Assembly: GCF_000002995.4 (NCBI RefSeq)
Contig: NW_025062475.1
Coordinates: forward strand, 5,460,187-5,524,186
DNA: 64,000 nucleotides
DNA from: Brugia malayi
Taxonomy: Eukaryota > Nematoda > Chromadorea > Rhabditida > Onchocercidae
Reading direction: 5' to 3'
The stretch's first letter is position 1, and the number at the start of each line of letters is the position of its first letter. Made by a program: the position numbers and the translations under genes. This document shows, one piece after another, positions 1-16,000 of this stretch. The notes beneath the pieces were generated by a model. That model saw only the letters and a program-made list of their open reading frames with translations, had not been told where the DNA came from and did not search any database.

Positions 1-1036
1 ATAATTAGCATATCTCGAATATTGCACAATTCATCCAAATGGACGCCGATTGTATGCTTTCGTTGATTGGTCAAAGAAAACAGATAAATCATTTCATATC
101 AGATTTGCGATGTGTATTATTACATTCACGTAAATATGCATCGCGTCGCATCGCATCGCATTGTGCAATATACAATAAATAAATAATTTAATATATAATA
201 CATAAATACACGAATAATCTAATACATAATACAGAAATATATAGTCTAACAGAATATAATAATTATTATGTAATGTATCACTGAAAATAATTTAGTTATT
301 AAGAAAAAGACAGAATTTCAATTTTGAATTGCTAGTTCCGCCTCTCTTCCCCTTTGAACTGCTCCTCGTCCCCTTCCCCTTCTTGCCCGCTCCTCCTACC
401 TTCCCCTCCTCCTCGTCCCCTTCCTCCTTCCCCTCCCAATCATCATACCATCATCACCATTTTCACTCTGCACCACCACCAAGAGCAAAAAGCTATGAAT
501 GATTGCATACCGGCTTGCTGCTGCTACTACTTTAGATTTCTCTAGTTCTAATTATGTCTTTCTCCTCCTCTCTATATAGTTCAATATTTTAGATAGAGAT
601 AGAGAATAAAATTGGAAGAAAGAGCTTAGCCTAGGCTCTTAATAAAATTGGTTGGCTTTTGTTTGTGATTCGTTTTTGCATCCCCCTTTTGCTTTTTTCT
701 TTCCTTTTTCCTTTTCTTTTTTTTCTTTGATATCTAAATGAAAATTTTGAAATTTTATTGGAATGACTGCTTGTCAAATCTTTCAAATTCTTTGATTTTA
801 AATTTTAGTTATTTTCATTCAATTATTTATTTTTATTTTCGTTGTTGTTTTTGTACTTTATATTGTTATATTGTGATGAAATTCGATTACTGTACATTTC
901 AAAACTTGATTTTAATGAATAATAATTCGTAAAAATTCTAAATTTTTAGATATATCACACATTTCATTCTAATAAAATTTCCTGAGTATAAAATGATTTT
1001 GTTGGCGTGAAAGGAAGACGACGACATTTTGTTAAG
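1..1036. other. Upstream of the ankyrin gene, no gene recognised
   Basis: AT-rich sequence before the first recognised ankyrin-gene exon. It holds a short GCATC-type repeat (about 138-160) and a strongly pyrimidine-rich stretch at about 343-447 made of imperfect CCCCTTCCTCCT-like units. The reading frame of exon 1 is open back to position 992 with no clear acceptor, so 5' exons could lie here or beyond the window edge. No promoter motif is convincing. Confidence 0.5.
138..160. repeat. Short GCATC/GCGTC tandem repeat
   Basis: About four to five copies of a five-base GCATC/GCGTC unit in otherwise AT-rich DNA. Confidence 0.6.
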
Positions 1037-4000
1037 ATGATGGAGAGAAATGAATCACGAAAATATCTCCAACATTGGCTTAATAATTCTAATCGACCAT
1101 TGTTGATTGTTGGAGCAGCTTATAGTGGAAAAACATTTTTTGCTAAATCGGTTAGTTAAATAATTGAAAATTTAAAAATATAGATGAAAAATTAAATAAT
1201 TGTAATGGATCAAAAATTTCGAATTTGGAAAAAAATGTATTAGATGATTATTATTCAATTAAAATTATTATTATTTAGGCGTAAGTGTATAAATTTCTTC
1301 AAATGCTGGTAGATTAATTAAAGAAGTTAATTATTCATTTCTAATTGTTATTCATTATAATTTTTATTATTGCTACTGCTGTTATTCCTTTCATTTTCAC
1401 CTCTCATTTAACTGATTACTCACTTGAGATTGTTTCTTTTTTATTTTTCTTCTCTTTCATATATTTGCTTTACTTCCGAAATAACTGTTTTATTAAATAA
1501 TTGAAATATCGGAAAAAAGAATTCAAATAATTTGCTTCACTTGGGTTAACATTACTTACATATTTAAGCAGGTGGATACTTTTGGGGTAATTGAATGTAT
1601 GTCAAAATTGACGAATAATTTTGCCATTTCATTCTTATTTATGTTTATATACGTCATGAAAGATCATAAAATATTTTACAACCTTCCGACTAACACTACT
1701 TGAAAGCATCACGCAGAGTGAATTCATTTGGATAATATCAAATTTCGTACATTTTCATTACAAAATTGCATGGGAAATTTGCATTGCTAGAGAAGTACTA
1801 TCAATTATGAGCAGATCTTTTTTTTTTTAATTTAAGTAATAAATTAATCAATTATTGAATTAGATTATTTCAAGTATTGGACAATTTAAAAAGCTAACAA
1901 ATTATCACTCAATGCAACAACAACAGTAATAGTATTAATCTAATTTATTTTTTTTTACTGTTAAACAAAACTTTGAGTGAAATTAAAAATTTTTTCTTGT
2001 CGAATTGGATTGAATCGGATCGGATCAGGTGGAATTATAATTACTATCAGTAAGTCAAATGGAGCGTATATTATTTTTATTTGATGCGTTTTTTTTTTTT
2101 TTTTTTTTTGTTATATTTGCGTAAAAAAAGCAAAAGCAGCTGTAATAATGGTATGATAACGGTAAAAGGAAATTCAAAAATATAATATAAAATTTTTTAA
2201 AAAAAAAGAAAAAATTGAATGATTCAACCCGATTGAATAACTCATTGGTTAGTTTACAATAAAAAGATAAAACTAGTTTTAATTGACTAAAATCAATTCT
2301 TCTTTGTTCAATCTTCAAAAAAAGAAAATAAATAAATGGACAATTAGAAAAACAACTTTTTCCTCTTCCTCCTCTTTTTTTGTCTTTTCTTGCTATTTAC
2401 TTAATCATTTCATTTATACAAGATTTTTGTTGATTTTGCTTTAGAAGAGAAAGAATGAGCGAAATAAAAAGCACATTTTAATTTTAAGTGAAATTTGAAT
2501 TAGTTAATTTTAATGAATAAAAGCAATTATTCACAATAGTTCCTTGATTAATGAGAATTAATATTCATGTTATTTTGTTGTAAAGAAAGATAGAATAAGC
2601 AGAAGAAAAGATTGATAAAAGCTAACTAAAATAATTTCTAGAACGGAATGGAAATCGCTTAACTTCACTAATTGGAATAAATAAGAATTATTCTTTTGTA
2701 TTTATATTTTTTGTATAAATGTATTTTTTGGAATTATCTTAAAAAAAATGTGACAAATGAAATTTATTAGATAAATCAATAAGCATGTCACTGATAAGTC
2801 ATTGTTTTGCGAAAGTTTTGTGAAGTAAACTTATTTTGATAAAAATACTTTCTAGTTTCTTGATTTAAACAATTCTCTTTTTTCAACAAAAGGTATATTT
2901 AATTGAGGCATGTTTAATTTACCAATTAAATATGCTTCAATTAATTTACTAAAATTGACGTATTCCTTCACTTTTAAAATACAAAAAATCAATTAAAATA
3001 CAGGAAGAAGAAACACATATTCGAACACATTTTTATAATAACAACTATTCATTCTGTTTGAATCGAAAAAATAGATTTTCCTTAATTAATATTAATTAAT
3101 TAAGCGGAGGGTGAAATGAGTAAGATGGGGGAAAAAATAGGAAAGGAAATCAAAATTATGGAATATGCCCTCGAAATACAAATGAAAAAGTTAAAAAAAA
3201 AGAAAAATTCAATGATAGAAAGATCATTTAACATCTGCCAGATTTTTTTTTTTGCTCTTAAACAACTTAATGATAATTAGGTTTTAAATGAAAGAAAAGT
3301 TTATTAATATCTTTAGAAACTATTCAAAGAAGTGTCTTTTACATTTTTTTGAATTTTTTTTTTTTTGTGTTTTTTTTTTGGTGCGATTAATATATTGTTG
3401 GAACTGATATTGTGCGTCATTTTAATGAATATTCGAAAGTTTCGTACCTGTGCTATCGATTAAACCTAATATCTTATTAAATTATTTGAAGGCTCAATGA
3501 AGTCGTAAAATTTGCATAATTTTTTATTGTTTGCCATTAGATCAATTACCAGATAGATAACACACTCCACATTGAGAGAGAGAGGGAGAGAGGGAAAGAA
3601 AGAGAGAGAGAGATCATTATATTAATTAAATTCGCTGTAATTAATAATTTGGTTAATGGTTAACTGTGTGAATAAGTAATCAATTAATTTCATGATGATA
3701 AAATGAATAATGAGTAATCAATTATTACTTGGCTTCTTTTTGAAGTATTCAGTACACACATGATACTCTGGATGATGTCACATTTAAATGTTATTAAGTT
3801 ACTGACCATTAATTTGGGACTGGATAGCTCATTAAGTTTAATTCATTCATTCATTCATATTTATGAATCATTTAGCAAAAGAGGCTTTCCGTATTATCTA
3901 ATGATAATTATGGTAAAAAGAAAGTTGAAATTTCTAATTAATTATAGCTGGAAAATGAACCACAATTAGCAGCAATACATTATTGCACCAAAATTGACCC

Positions 4001-7000
4001 GGAATCATTGGAAACTGGAACCATTTTACGGAATATTGCTTGGCAACTTGTTAATCGCTTTCCGAATTTAGTCATCCCAAAGCTCGCATCAGTAACATTC
4101 CTAGCACATCAGGTATGATTATTTCATTTACATTTACCTAATTTTTTTCTGCTTATTAAATTAATCGAAAAATTAATTATTTCTTTGTTCATCCGTTCTT
4201 TAGCAAAACATTTAATTTGTTCATTTACTTATCAAACGACTTATCTAACGTCAATTATTGTCAACTAATGCCTATTGGGCATGCTCTGTTATTTGTTTAG
4301 CAAGCAGTTACTGGAGCAATAACAAATAAAGCTATCAGTACATCCTATTAATTAGAAATGTTGACATTTTGAAGAGAAATTACTCAAAATATTGGATTGA
4401 AGAGTTATTTAAAATTAATCGTACGAACTTTTTAGAAATTTATTTTAGTCGAATGTTAATTCAAATATTAGTGAGAAGTTAATTAGCAGTTAATTTCTAA
4501 GTTCATTTGAAACTGAATTCAAAATTTTTTAACAATTGCTGATTCATACTTAATTATAATGTGTGCGTATTCAATCAAAATGAAATATCTTTGGTTCTCT
4601 AATTCAATTTCCTATCAATTCAGCATTCTCATTTGCTTATGCATTCACAGACAAACAGACACACACATACATATATATATATATATGTATGTATGTGTGT
4701 GTGTAGTCATAGATAAACCGAAGGAAATTTAGTGTAACACCGAATTGATCATTGATCGGTTTCACCTCTGTTGTCCCTCCTCTGTCCCCATCCTGTCACC
4801 TTTTCTTCTGTTCTCCTTTTTCCCTTCTCTATGTCTATCTGTCATCCTCTTTTCACAAAAAATTTTTAAAATGTGGAAAAATCAAGTTTGTTTCTTTTTT
4901 AAATCTCATTGTTAACAAAATAAAGTTTTTAATTTTCAATCATAAAAAATAGAAAAAGCTAAAGAAAAAAAGACGAAAAAAGAGCGGAAAAAATCTAATT
5001 TGAGAAGCATTATTATACTTCTAAACCAACTTTTTCCAGAATAGTGCATTGCACCATTTCCTTATCAAACCACTTCAATCACTTCCAATACCAAAAGTAT
5101 TATCATTCATATTGATCGATGGAATTCAGAAAGAAATTATTCCACTTATAAATCAGGTAAAAACAAGAAAAAAATTGAATTTTAAAAAAATTAACTAAGC
5201 TATAAAAATAAAATAAAATAAAAAAACATTTCAGAAATGAAATTAACACTAAGAAAGAGGAGGACAGAGAAAGAGAAAGAGTAAAAGAGAAAGGATATTG
5301 AATTACATGCATTAAACTATTCATATTTTGTAAATTTCCACCTAACATTTCAAAAATTTCAACATTTTAAATTTCTCAAATAAAAAAGAAAAAAATTTTT
5401 TACATCCGAAATTGTAAATGATTTTGTTTAAGTTTCCGTCCTATTTCATTATAATCAAATAAAAATTTGTTTATCAAGGGCGATAATTAACATTAATGGA
5501 ATGTGAGGAAAGGAAACTCAAAATATGCATGCGCTACTGTCAATGCCAGTTCTAATTGGCCCTCATTTGGTCAATTCATTAACTTCCCAATTTCTCTTAC
5601 CTTTTCTAGCAACACTTTTCTAATTTACACATTGTGTGTACCATTGCGCAAAAGGGATGATAATTTAATTAGAAATAATGGATAGTAAATGTATTGGACG
5701 AGTAAGTGATGAAAGGTTATTTGCGAGAAATAATTTATTTTTAAATTTAAAATCTCAATTTCTATGTGAAAGGTAAATCGTTTCACATCACTTCATTTTT
5801 TAACCTAGCATTTTCTCAAAAACCTTAAATACAAATTTATGTAAATCGCATAAAAATAAAAACAGTAAAGAAAAAATTACAAAATTTTTGAAATTTCGTA
5901 GAAATGCTTCAGATTACATATCTTCATGCAAAATTTATGGATTTTTTCCTCTGATTATTTTGTTTCAGTTATCTTACTTCTTAAGAAATGATATAACTCA
6001 GTTTGATTTTTAGTCTTTTATTCCAAAAATATTTGAAATGTAAAGCATAAATATTACTTTTGTTTATATGATATGTGGAGATATAAAACGCAGTTACACA
6101 GTGATTATTATTATCATCATCACAATAATAATAGTAATAAATTGTTATTATATGTTAATCATTTTAGTCTAACATTAGCAAAAATAAGCAAAGTCCATTT
6201 TGCTTTTTTTCTTTTTTAAAAGGCTACTAAATGCATCAGTCATTAATTTTATTTGAATAGAAGAGTAAGTAAATTCGAAGCGATTGTTGGTGTATTTCAT
6301 CTCTCATATACTCTTATCTATTAAAATCATTTAGTTTAGACTTTTTTTCTTTGTTTGTGCACTTTGAAGAGAAAGCATTTTCGATAAATTTTTTCCATTG
6401 CGTTCCAGAAAATAAGTTCACCAAAAAAAAAAAAAAAAAAAAAGAAATCTTTCATTTTAAAAATGAGCAAATTAAAGGGACAAAATGATTTGATAGTGTT
6501 TCAAAAAAAATAGAAATGGAACTAATACTTGTAAATAATATAGATGGGATTAATGTTTATGCGTAAGTGAATATGACTAAGTAAAGATTAGTGAAATGAA
6601 TGACATTTACCGTTACAAAAAGCTGAATGAGAAAAGATCAAAGGACAAACTTCATAACCTTTGACCTTTGCTTTAATTGATTGAATTGCGATGTCATTTA
6701 TTAATTTGATACAGTAATACTATAATTAGTGCGAACTGATGAACCTAAAAAAGAACTTTAAAAGAAACAATAGTGTAGTCTGGTTGGAATTATATGAAAT
6801 CCATTTGTTTATATAATTCTGTATGATATTTGATGAGAATTTTCATTCCCTTTAAGTGTCATTTGTCACAAAAAAGAAGAAAGAAATTTTATAATTTTGA
6901 AGCTAACAATTATATAAACTAAAGTTATATCATAATTAAGAAAAATGATAATTTTTTGCTGAATTTTTAATTAATCATTATCAAACTCATAATGATAAAG

Positions 7001-10000
7001 TCGAGAAATGATAATGTTGATATGCTTATAATTATAAACAACGAAATGTTAAACTGTCTTTTTTGAAGATATTTTATATTCATTTTTAGCAACCACTTGT
7101 TGCTCGTTGTAAAATTTGTACCAAGCAACTAACAATAATTAATTAGTCTGTGAATTTTATCTTAAACTAATAATTAATGCTTCTTACCACTCATTCCTTC
7201 TTTTTTCCTCTTCACTTTCCTCAAATTTTAAACAGATGTAAAACACATTTGTTATTTACAAGCGTATCCATTTGGTAATGACATTAGATTGTAGTACATT
7301 TTGTTCTATTTAATTTACTTACAGCTTGAAATTGAAATGAAATTTATATGAAACAGAATACATTAAGGTAGAATAGAATTAGGGAGGAACGTTAGATTAA
7401 ATTGTGTAAATGAAATAGGATGGAATAGGAATGATAGAATGAATTAGGAATTAATAATAAGATAGAAATTTAAAAAAAAAATGGGGAATGGAATGAAGTA
7501 AAATTGGAGTAAAATAAAGTAAAATGAAATAAAATAAAAGAGAATGACTTGAAATTGGAGTAAAATAAAATAGAATGAAATAAAGAAGGATAATGAAATA
7601 AAATTTTAAAAGAAGATTGATGAAAAAAAAAAAAAAAATCAAACAGAATAAACTATAAATTTATGATAAGAAAGAAATCTCTAATTTCTGCGTAATTCCT
7701 TACTAAATCATTATCGTTTTCTTCTTCTCTTTCGGTTTTTTATCACAGTTTTCTAATTTCTATATCTTTATATTTATTTCAAAATCTTTTTCAAATTTAC
7801 GAAAAAGGAAAAGTGAGGAAGACAGAGAGAGAGAGAGAGAGAGAGAGAAAGCAAGAAATAATATTAATGATTTGCACTTGCACTTGCATAAAATTTCATT
7901 GCATCGATTACTATCACATCAGAGAAAATAGTGGTATTTCTTTCAGTTTAAATTAAATTTATAAAATGCAATTTTATAAATTAAAGATTCGCCACTAAGA
8001 TGAATGGATTAGATATCAGTTCTCATTAAAATAATTTAATTTCGAAATCTCACCAATGCATAATGTTAAATATATTTCGAAAGGTCATTTGTGATTAATT
8101 TGAAATGAGAGAAAAGGATAACCTTGACATGTCCTCCAATTTCGTCAATCTTCCGTGAACTTTTTCCGCAAAAAATCATTAGTGTTATACATTTGACTCA
8201 TTTTTTTTCTACCTTTTGAGAGAAAGAAAGAAGAAATAAGTACACATATATACAACTATTGTAATTTCATTAAAATACATTGCAGCAAATAATTTAAACT
8301 TAAGAAAGAAAATGATTTCATGAAGGAAAGACAAGAAAAAACTTTTTTCTAATTACAAATTTGCTTTTGCTTTTTTTTTCATTTCAAATTTATAGCATAA
8401 TTAGAAATGGTTACATGTGAAGATACTGATGTACACACAATTTTTTTTCTTTTTAATTGCATTTGCATTTTTCATGCGTAACATTACAAAACAAAAAAAA
8501 TTTACGACGTTTATATATTTTTTTTCTTCCGAAACAAATTATTTATTGTTATCCAAAAACATTTACAGAAATGAGAAATTACAAATTACTCTTTAAAAAA
8601 AAAAAAACTTTGGGGAAAAAGTTGTAAAATTTCAAATTTAAAAGTGAAAATTTAACTTTTTTCATTCAAAATAATTCCTTCAAAAATTTCCTAAAATTAT
8701 TTGCAGAATTGAAAGATTGTTTTTGAAAAAAACGAAAAATTAGCAGAAAAGTTATAAATTTCGAATTTTAAAATGAATATTTAAGCTTTTTTTTCAGCTG
8801 ACTAAATCATTACCAAGCTGGTTGAAATTAGTGATAACATCACGAACACTGCATGATAATGAATTGAAAAATTTTGATCGTTTTGTTGTTTTAAATATTG
8901 ATGAAAATCCAAATGAATTAATCGATTTTATCCGTGAAAAATTACCACAAATCGATTCTGACTGTGTATTTGAATGCTGTCAGGTTGGTTAGTACAACGT
9001 TTGCTTCCAGTTTACAAATTCCTCAATAATATCCTCGGATTTGTTTTTTTTTTTTTTTTTTTCTCAGAAAAAAAGAAAAAATCAAAATATTGAGGGATTA
9101 TCTAATAATAAAAGTTCAATAGATTTCATAGCAAAAATTTTTTTATTACTTCAATTTTTTTTTGCTATAAATTTTACAATAAAAATTTTTATCTCTTAGA
9201 TAATTTTTAAATTATGTAATTTAGTGTTGTGCTATAATTTTTCAGGGTTCATGGTTCTATATTTCACAATATTCTCGAGCATTAAATGCAAATCTACTTA
9301 CCTTACCATCAACTTCACGTTCATCTAACGATGATGACTTGTTTACCTTATCATCGCATCGTTGCAATTTCATTCCCAACGGTGTTTCTGCTCTTTTAGC
9401 AGCAATTGAATGCGAACTACCGACACATCTTAATTTGTATTTGCAATTAATAACTGCAAGTCGTCGTCCACCAACACGACAACGTCTTATTGCTGCTATC
9501 GTCCTTACAGCTAATCGTCCAACAAATTTGATAGAATCTGATTTACATGAATGTGAACCAATTTTAGAATGTACTGATCCATTAATTTTAAATGGTGCTT
9601 GGCGTGAACGTTTTATCAGTGATAATGAATGTGAAGAAGGTCATACATTATGGGCGCAATTTATTCAACGAACGGGTTGTGATACATTACAAACACTTAT
9701 CGAATTCGCATATCATTTAGCTCATTCTGGTGGTAAATGTTTTAATGATTTCAACGATTAAATTATCAGCAGATTAAAAATATCATCTCTCTATGTCTAT
9801 AATTATCATTCCCTTATTCTCTTACTTCTTCCTTCTTAATCCAAATAATATTCATCTGATAGAATAGGAGTAAATTGAATTTGAACAAAAAAAAAATTTT
9901 TATTAGATTAATATTTCTCATAGAACAGGAGTTTTTTTTTTTTTTTTTTTTTTTTTACATTGTCAACAAATTTTTTAAACCTTTCAAGAAGTTTTTACGC

Positions 10001-13000
10001 TTCAAACGCTAAAGAATTTTTTCAAGGTATTATTTGCAGAGAAAATTTCATAAAATTTTAACAATTATTTCGTTCAAAGAAAAGAATGAAAGTGTTTAGA
10101 ATTGCATTATTTGGATCGAATTAGGATATTACGTGAATTTGGTGCAGATATGATCGAGCTTAAGTGTCCTGTATTTGATTATATGACAACTGATTTGTTA
10201 GTTAAGGCTGGTGCAGTCATTTTGAACCAACGTCAACAAAAGGTACATCCATCCTAATTTTTATTGCTTCAGAAAATGGATAAAAGATTTTTTGTTACTA
10301 ATATTATTAATTGTTGTTATTAATTATTATTTACTATCATTACTGGTGCTATTATTACTAAATTACTAATCATTTATTATTATTATATTTTCAAAACTCC
10401 AGTTTTAAAAAATAAAATATACTTCACGCTATTCGAATCTTTTAAATTGCCTAATTTTTTGAAAAAAATGGAATTAATTTTTGGTTTGGGTTGCAAATTG
10501 AACGATTGGTAAAGTGGACATTCCTTCCCATTTGCTGAATTTGTTATTGTGTAAAGGAAAAGAGGATTAATAGGCTTAGCCTATAAGATATAGACTTGAA
10601 ATTGGACCTGCAATCATTTTAAGAGGCTTTGCGCTCTTTTCTAAATGATTATTTAAGCTTGTACTTATTACTGTAACAAACTATTGGCTTGGGAAAAAGG
10701 GAATATAAAGCTCTATTTCACTTCTACTTGAACCCTTTTATAATTTTTAAGTAATTTTATCTAATTTAGATAAAACTTAAGTTTATTTTCAAGTGGTTAA
10801 ATTTAACACTTAACAATTTTACAATTTTCAAAATTAAATTGATCTATATAAGCTGAGAAAAACTATTTGCGCTGTAGAATGAAATATAGATGAAAAAAAT
10901 TAATTAATAATTGCGATGCATTTTTTCCATTTTTTCCAGATGTAATGCTAATTTAAAAAGGAATGAGAAAAAAATAAGATATCATAGAAATATATAGTAA
11001 AACTTGTGTAAAGATAAATTCCAGAGTTTTCCAATAAAATAATATTCTTTTTTTTTAATATGGCAGTTGTAAGTTGATCTTTTGTGCAAATCATCTCAAA
11101 TTTTTTATTTTCGAACTGATGAACTACTTAACTGTGAAGTCCTTCTAAATTGAAACAAAGTAAAATAAATTTTAAAAAAGAATTTTTTTAGTATGATTCA
11201 TCTGTTTTTGTTGTTCATTTGAATTCTTTCTTATAACATATAAAATTTGATGATTGCTATTGATTAGCAATTTGATCGGGAAAAAAGCAGAAAATTATAT
11301 CTGATTTATCATAAATTTAAAATAACAAGTTTTGCAGGAAGAAAATCACAAAAATGTAACAAACATTTGTAATGAAAATAATTCAAATTCATTAACTGTC
11401 AAATTTTTTTGCATACTTTTTTTTTTTTAGTTTTTGCTTTTTTTTAAAAAAAAATAGCAAAAATTTATCATATAATTAGCGTACAATAATTTATATTTTA
11501 AATTGTTCAAATGCTGCCACCAGATCTCTAATAATTTCAATTAAATTCCATTGAATTATGTATTTTCAGATAAATAGCAATTACTAGAAGTGATTTGCTC
11601 TTTAAAATTTCAAATTATGATATATTCATTTAAGTTGTTTAATAATTAGTCTAAATCAGATATTCCAGTAATAGCCAGCTAGTTGAATTTTATAACTTTG
11701 TCCATCATATTTATCTTTGTGTTTTTTTCCGTTTAATATTTTGCTAATTATATATACTGAATTGATTAACTAAAAAGTTTGTACAAGTGAAAAAATAAAT
11801 AAATAAAATTACTAATGCGATTTGTTTTTTTTTTTTTTCATTTTATTCTTCAATATTATTACAAATAAAATTAATAAAACACATTTCAAGATAAAACTGA
11901 TGCATTACTATTTATAAGTTTATATTATAAACAATGGGGAAATTATCATTTATATTATCAATTAACTTCAAATTGTAAACAATGGGTATGTGATAGTTTA
12001 TATTTGAGAAAAGATTGGGCATCTGTTTGAAATATGCTATAACATCAACATATCTTAGAAATAAGATTAGTTCTTTTTTATGCTTATTTACATTAATTAT
12101 TAATTTATAACTTGTTAAAAAAAATAAAAATGATCTAATTTTTATTAAACGGTATTATTTTGCAATTAATGGACAATTAATTAATTCAAAACTTTTTTTG
12201 AAAAATATTTTTTATTAAACTCGATTCAATTTTTTTTTAAAAAAAAAAAAAAAGTAATGTAGTTTGCATGAAATATTTGGCTGAAAATATGATAATCCAT
12301 ACTGAATATCTGAACAAAGATCATCATTGTGTTTGTTAGCCGATATTTCTCAGGGGATCTAATTGTATTACTATACAAGCAGCAATCCATAATAGAATTT
12401 ATTATTTGGGATGGGTCATTTCAGGACTGAAAATTTATTACAAACAAATTCTTCAATTTGTTTAATTTTCGTTCCTTACATGGCGATATAACAATAGAAT
12501 TGATTACACCAGAAGAAACACACTTAATTTGGGATAATCTCATAATGTCGTATTAGAAGTATTAGAAGTAGTATAGTATAGTAGTAATATTCCATGATAT
12601 CTCGGAAACAAGCATGCAAAGATTCAAAGGTTCAGAGGTATCACAGAAACGAAATTTTACATCGATAATACACGCAAATTTTAATAAATCAAAAAAGTTT
12701 AATAAGTTAATAAATCAAAAGTATTTCATCAATTCAACCATTTATTTATTTATTTTTGGATGTTCTTTTCACATAAATCAACTTTCCTGTACCCATTTGT
12801 TATTTTTCATTTCCGACGCTAAATTTCAAATTAAATTTTTTGAATCATCTAAGATAAAGAAAAAGTTTTATGCATAAAAAAATAGAATTGTTTTTTCTTT
12901 TTTTTGAAAACTTTCGAAGTTTTAAAATTTTGGTGATTTTTGCCTGTTGAGAAAAATTTTTTAAAACATCCTAGTTTATTTTAGCATGATTTTGTGTTCG

Positions 13001-16000
13001 CTTGCACATCTGGCGATTGGACAAGTGTTATGAATTTATTGGATGCAGTAAGCATTGATGAACTACGCTCAGGACTTATTGCAGCATCTAGTCGTGGACA
13101 TGCAGATATTTGCAAATTGATACTGCAAGCTGATCCACATGCAGCGAATTATGTTGACTCACAACAATGGAATGCATTACGATCTGCTGCATGCAACAAT
13201 CATGATAATGTTGTCGATCTGCTTATTCAAAATGGTCAAATTTTTGCGCATTAACTTTATATTTTGCAGCGAGCATTTGGTTAATTGCGCCTGCAAAAAT
13301 GAAAACAAAAAGCGATGAACAAAAATTAATATAGATGGTAGATATATTGATCTGATCAATTAATTAATTAAGAAATAGTCATTTATGGTAAGTTTAGTGG
13401 ATTCTATGCAGCATTAGACAATTAATCTATCAATATTATAATAATTTTATTAATATATTTTTGCATTTTTTTTCTTTTTAAGCAATATTTTTATAAAATT
13501 ACAATAATTAATAAGGATGTAAATAAGCGTAAAATTTGAAATATATCAAATCATTCATTGTTGACAAATATTCGATAGATGTTTAGTGACCGGAAGGCAT
13601 ATTAAGGCGCAATTCTCACCATTAATAGTTATGCTATTATATATCATGCCAAATAATATGATATAATTAAAAACCTTTCATAGCATATGGTCATTAATTA
13701 AAAGGAAATGCTTTTCGTTTACCACTGAAGTACTTCATCATTCATCATATGCGACTTATTTTATTATTGACTAGAGATGATCAATCTTGTTGACCATATC
13801 AAAGGGATTATCAGTTTGTTTATTAGAAATAAAGAGGAAAGAGAGGAAGAAAAAAAATTTTTTTTATTAATTCATTTTAAAGGTGTGGAAGTGGATGAAT
13901 GTGGTGAAGGTGGACGAACAGCGCTTCGTGCTGCAGCATGGTAGGTGTAATTTATTTGAAATAAAAATAATCTAATTAAAAAAAATTTTTCCCATATACA
14001 TAATATATATATAAAGTATGAGTAAAAGATATGAAGAAAAACTTTTCCAGTATTTGATTTTCCAATAATGCTTATCATCTATCACATTTTCCGCAGTGAC
14101 TTTTTTTGTTTATAAACTAATCACAAATATTCAAAATTTTGATATCAAAAGAAAGTTTTTTTTTTTTTTTTTTTTTATAGACGAATTTCTTTTTCTTTTA
14201 ATAATTTTTTATTCACAAAGAAAAATTTCTAAGATTCTTTTTTAGATTTAGACTATTACAAAAATAACAACGAAAGTTAGATAATCAGTTCACTCATTGT
14301 TCTCTTTTTTCTTTTATTAAAATTAAACTAAAATATTGACGATTTAAAAATATTCTTTCTAATAGCTTATGAAAAATTATGGCTGTCCAAAATTTTAAAT
14401 CTTTTGAACAATCACCACTCAGAAGCAATTGTCAATCTAATTGAATAAAATTTTGAAAATTTGATTATATCTTTAAAAATGTTCCCAATTCATAAATTAT
14501 CATAGCTTTTCAAACCGAAATTAATTAGCGTAAAACTTATGTTCGATTTAATTTGAACTTACTTGCATAACTATTTGTTTAGTTAAATGATAATTATCAA
14601 ATTGATGATAATTCTGTAATTGCGCTATGAATTAATAGTGATCACTACGCTTAGCATTAACATTAGCATTTATAGCATTTCACCTTATAAATAATTAAAG
14701 CTAGGGATAAGAATTACTTGGTGACAATAATTTATCTGAATTTGTTTGAAGGATATTTAATATAGATTGATTGGTCGGTGAAGGATGCAAAGTAAATAAT
14801 TAAGATTTGCGACATTGAATTAATGACAATGAATGCATAACTAAATAACGTGAAATAAAATTTGGTTAACACATCCTTTTCATCAATTAATGATAGCTTT
14901 TGAATTATTCATAGATATTTACTTTTAGAAATATATATAGAGAGAAGGAGGCAGAGAGGGAGAGAGAGGGGAAAAGATAGATTTAAAAAAGAGATTATGT
15001 ATGATTAAGTTATAATTTTGGAAAAAAAAGAAGATAAAGAGATATGTTGGCATAAGGTGAGAAAAATGATGATAATACTGTAATGTTTATATTATTTACA
15101 ATGTTTCATTTTGATTTTTGTCGAAAAATAAATGATAATATAACTTCTAACATTTATATTATTTACAAATATTTCATTTGATTTTTGTTTAAATTATTAT
15201 TTAATTTTTTGATTTATTCAAAAAAAAAAAAAAAAAACGAAATTGTAGGAGTGGACATGAATGTGTTGTACAACGTTTACTAAAATGTAATGCAAATGTT
15301 GATAAACAGGATGCAGAAGGTCGTACAGCACTTATGGCTGCTGCATTCATGGATCATGCAAACATTGTTAGCATACTTCTGGCTGATGGAGCATCACCAA
15401 ATGTAAAATTTTATTATTATCCATCAAAAAAAAAAATTCTAATCAAAAGTAATAACAAATCATTTTGCTATTTCAATTTCGTACATTTTAATCATTTTAT
15501 TAGCATACATGTAATGCGTGCATTTCTATTATATACAATGTATATGATAAGTGATAAGAAACGAATTGTGAAAAATTTTTAATATCAAACTACTAAATGA
15601 ATAACTATGTATATATATATATATATATATATACAGTAATATCTAATCAAAAAAAGGGAATTAAAAAAGAAAAAAAAGTCATGTTAATTAACAGTTTTCA
15701 GAACTAATACTTAATAGTTTTCAAATTATGAAATGAAGTTTTTTTTCACAGATTATGGACAATTATGGATCAACAGCACTTCATTTAGCACTTTCGTCAG
15801 GTGCACAAACTTCTGATCATAATGAAACTGTTGCGATGCTTATCAAAGGTGTTTGTTCTTCATTGCATCAGAAAATAATTTTGTTAAACAGAAAATAGCA
15901 TATTTTTTTTAACTTAAGAAAAATACAATTTAGCAATATTTTTTACTTTTTCATCTAAAATTTATTTCACACAAAATATTTTTTGAATAACACAAAATAC

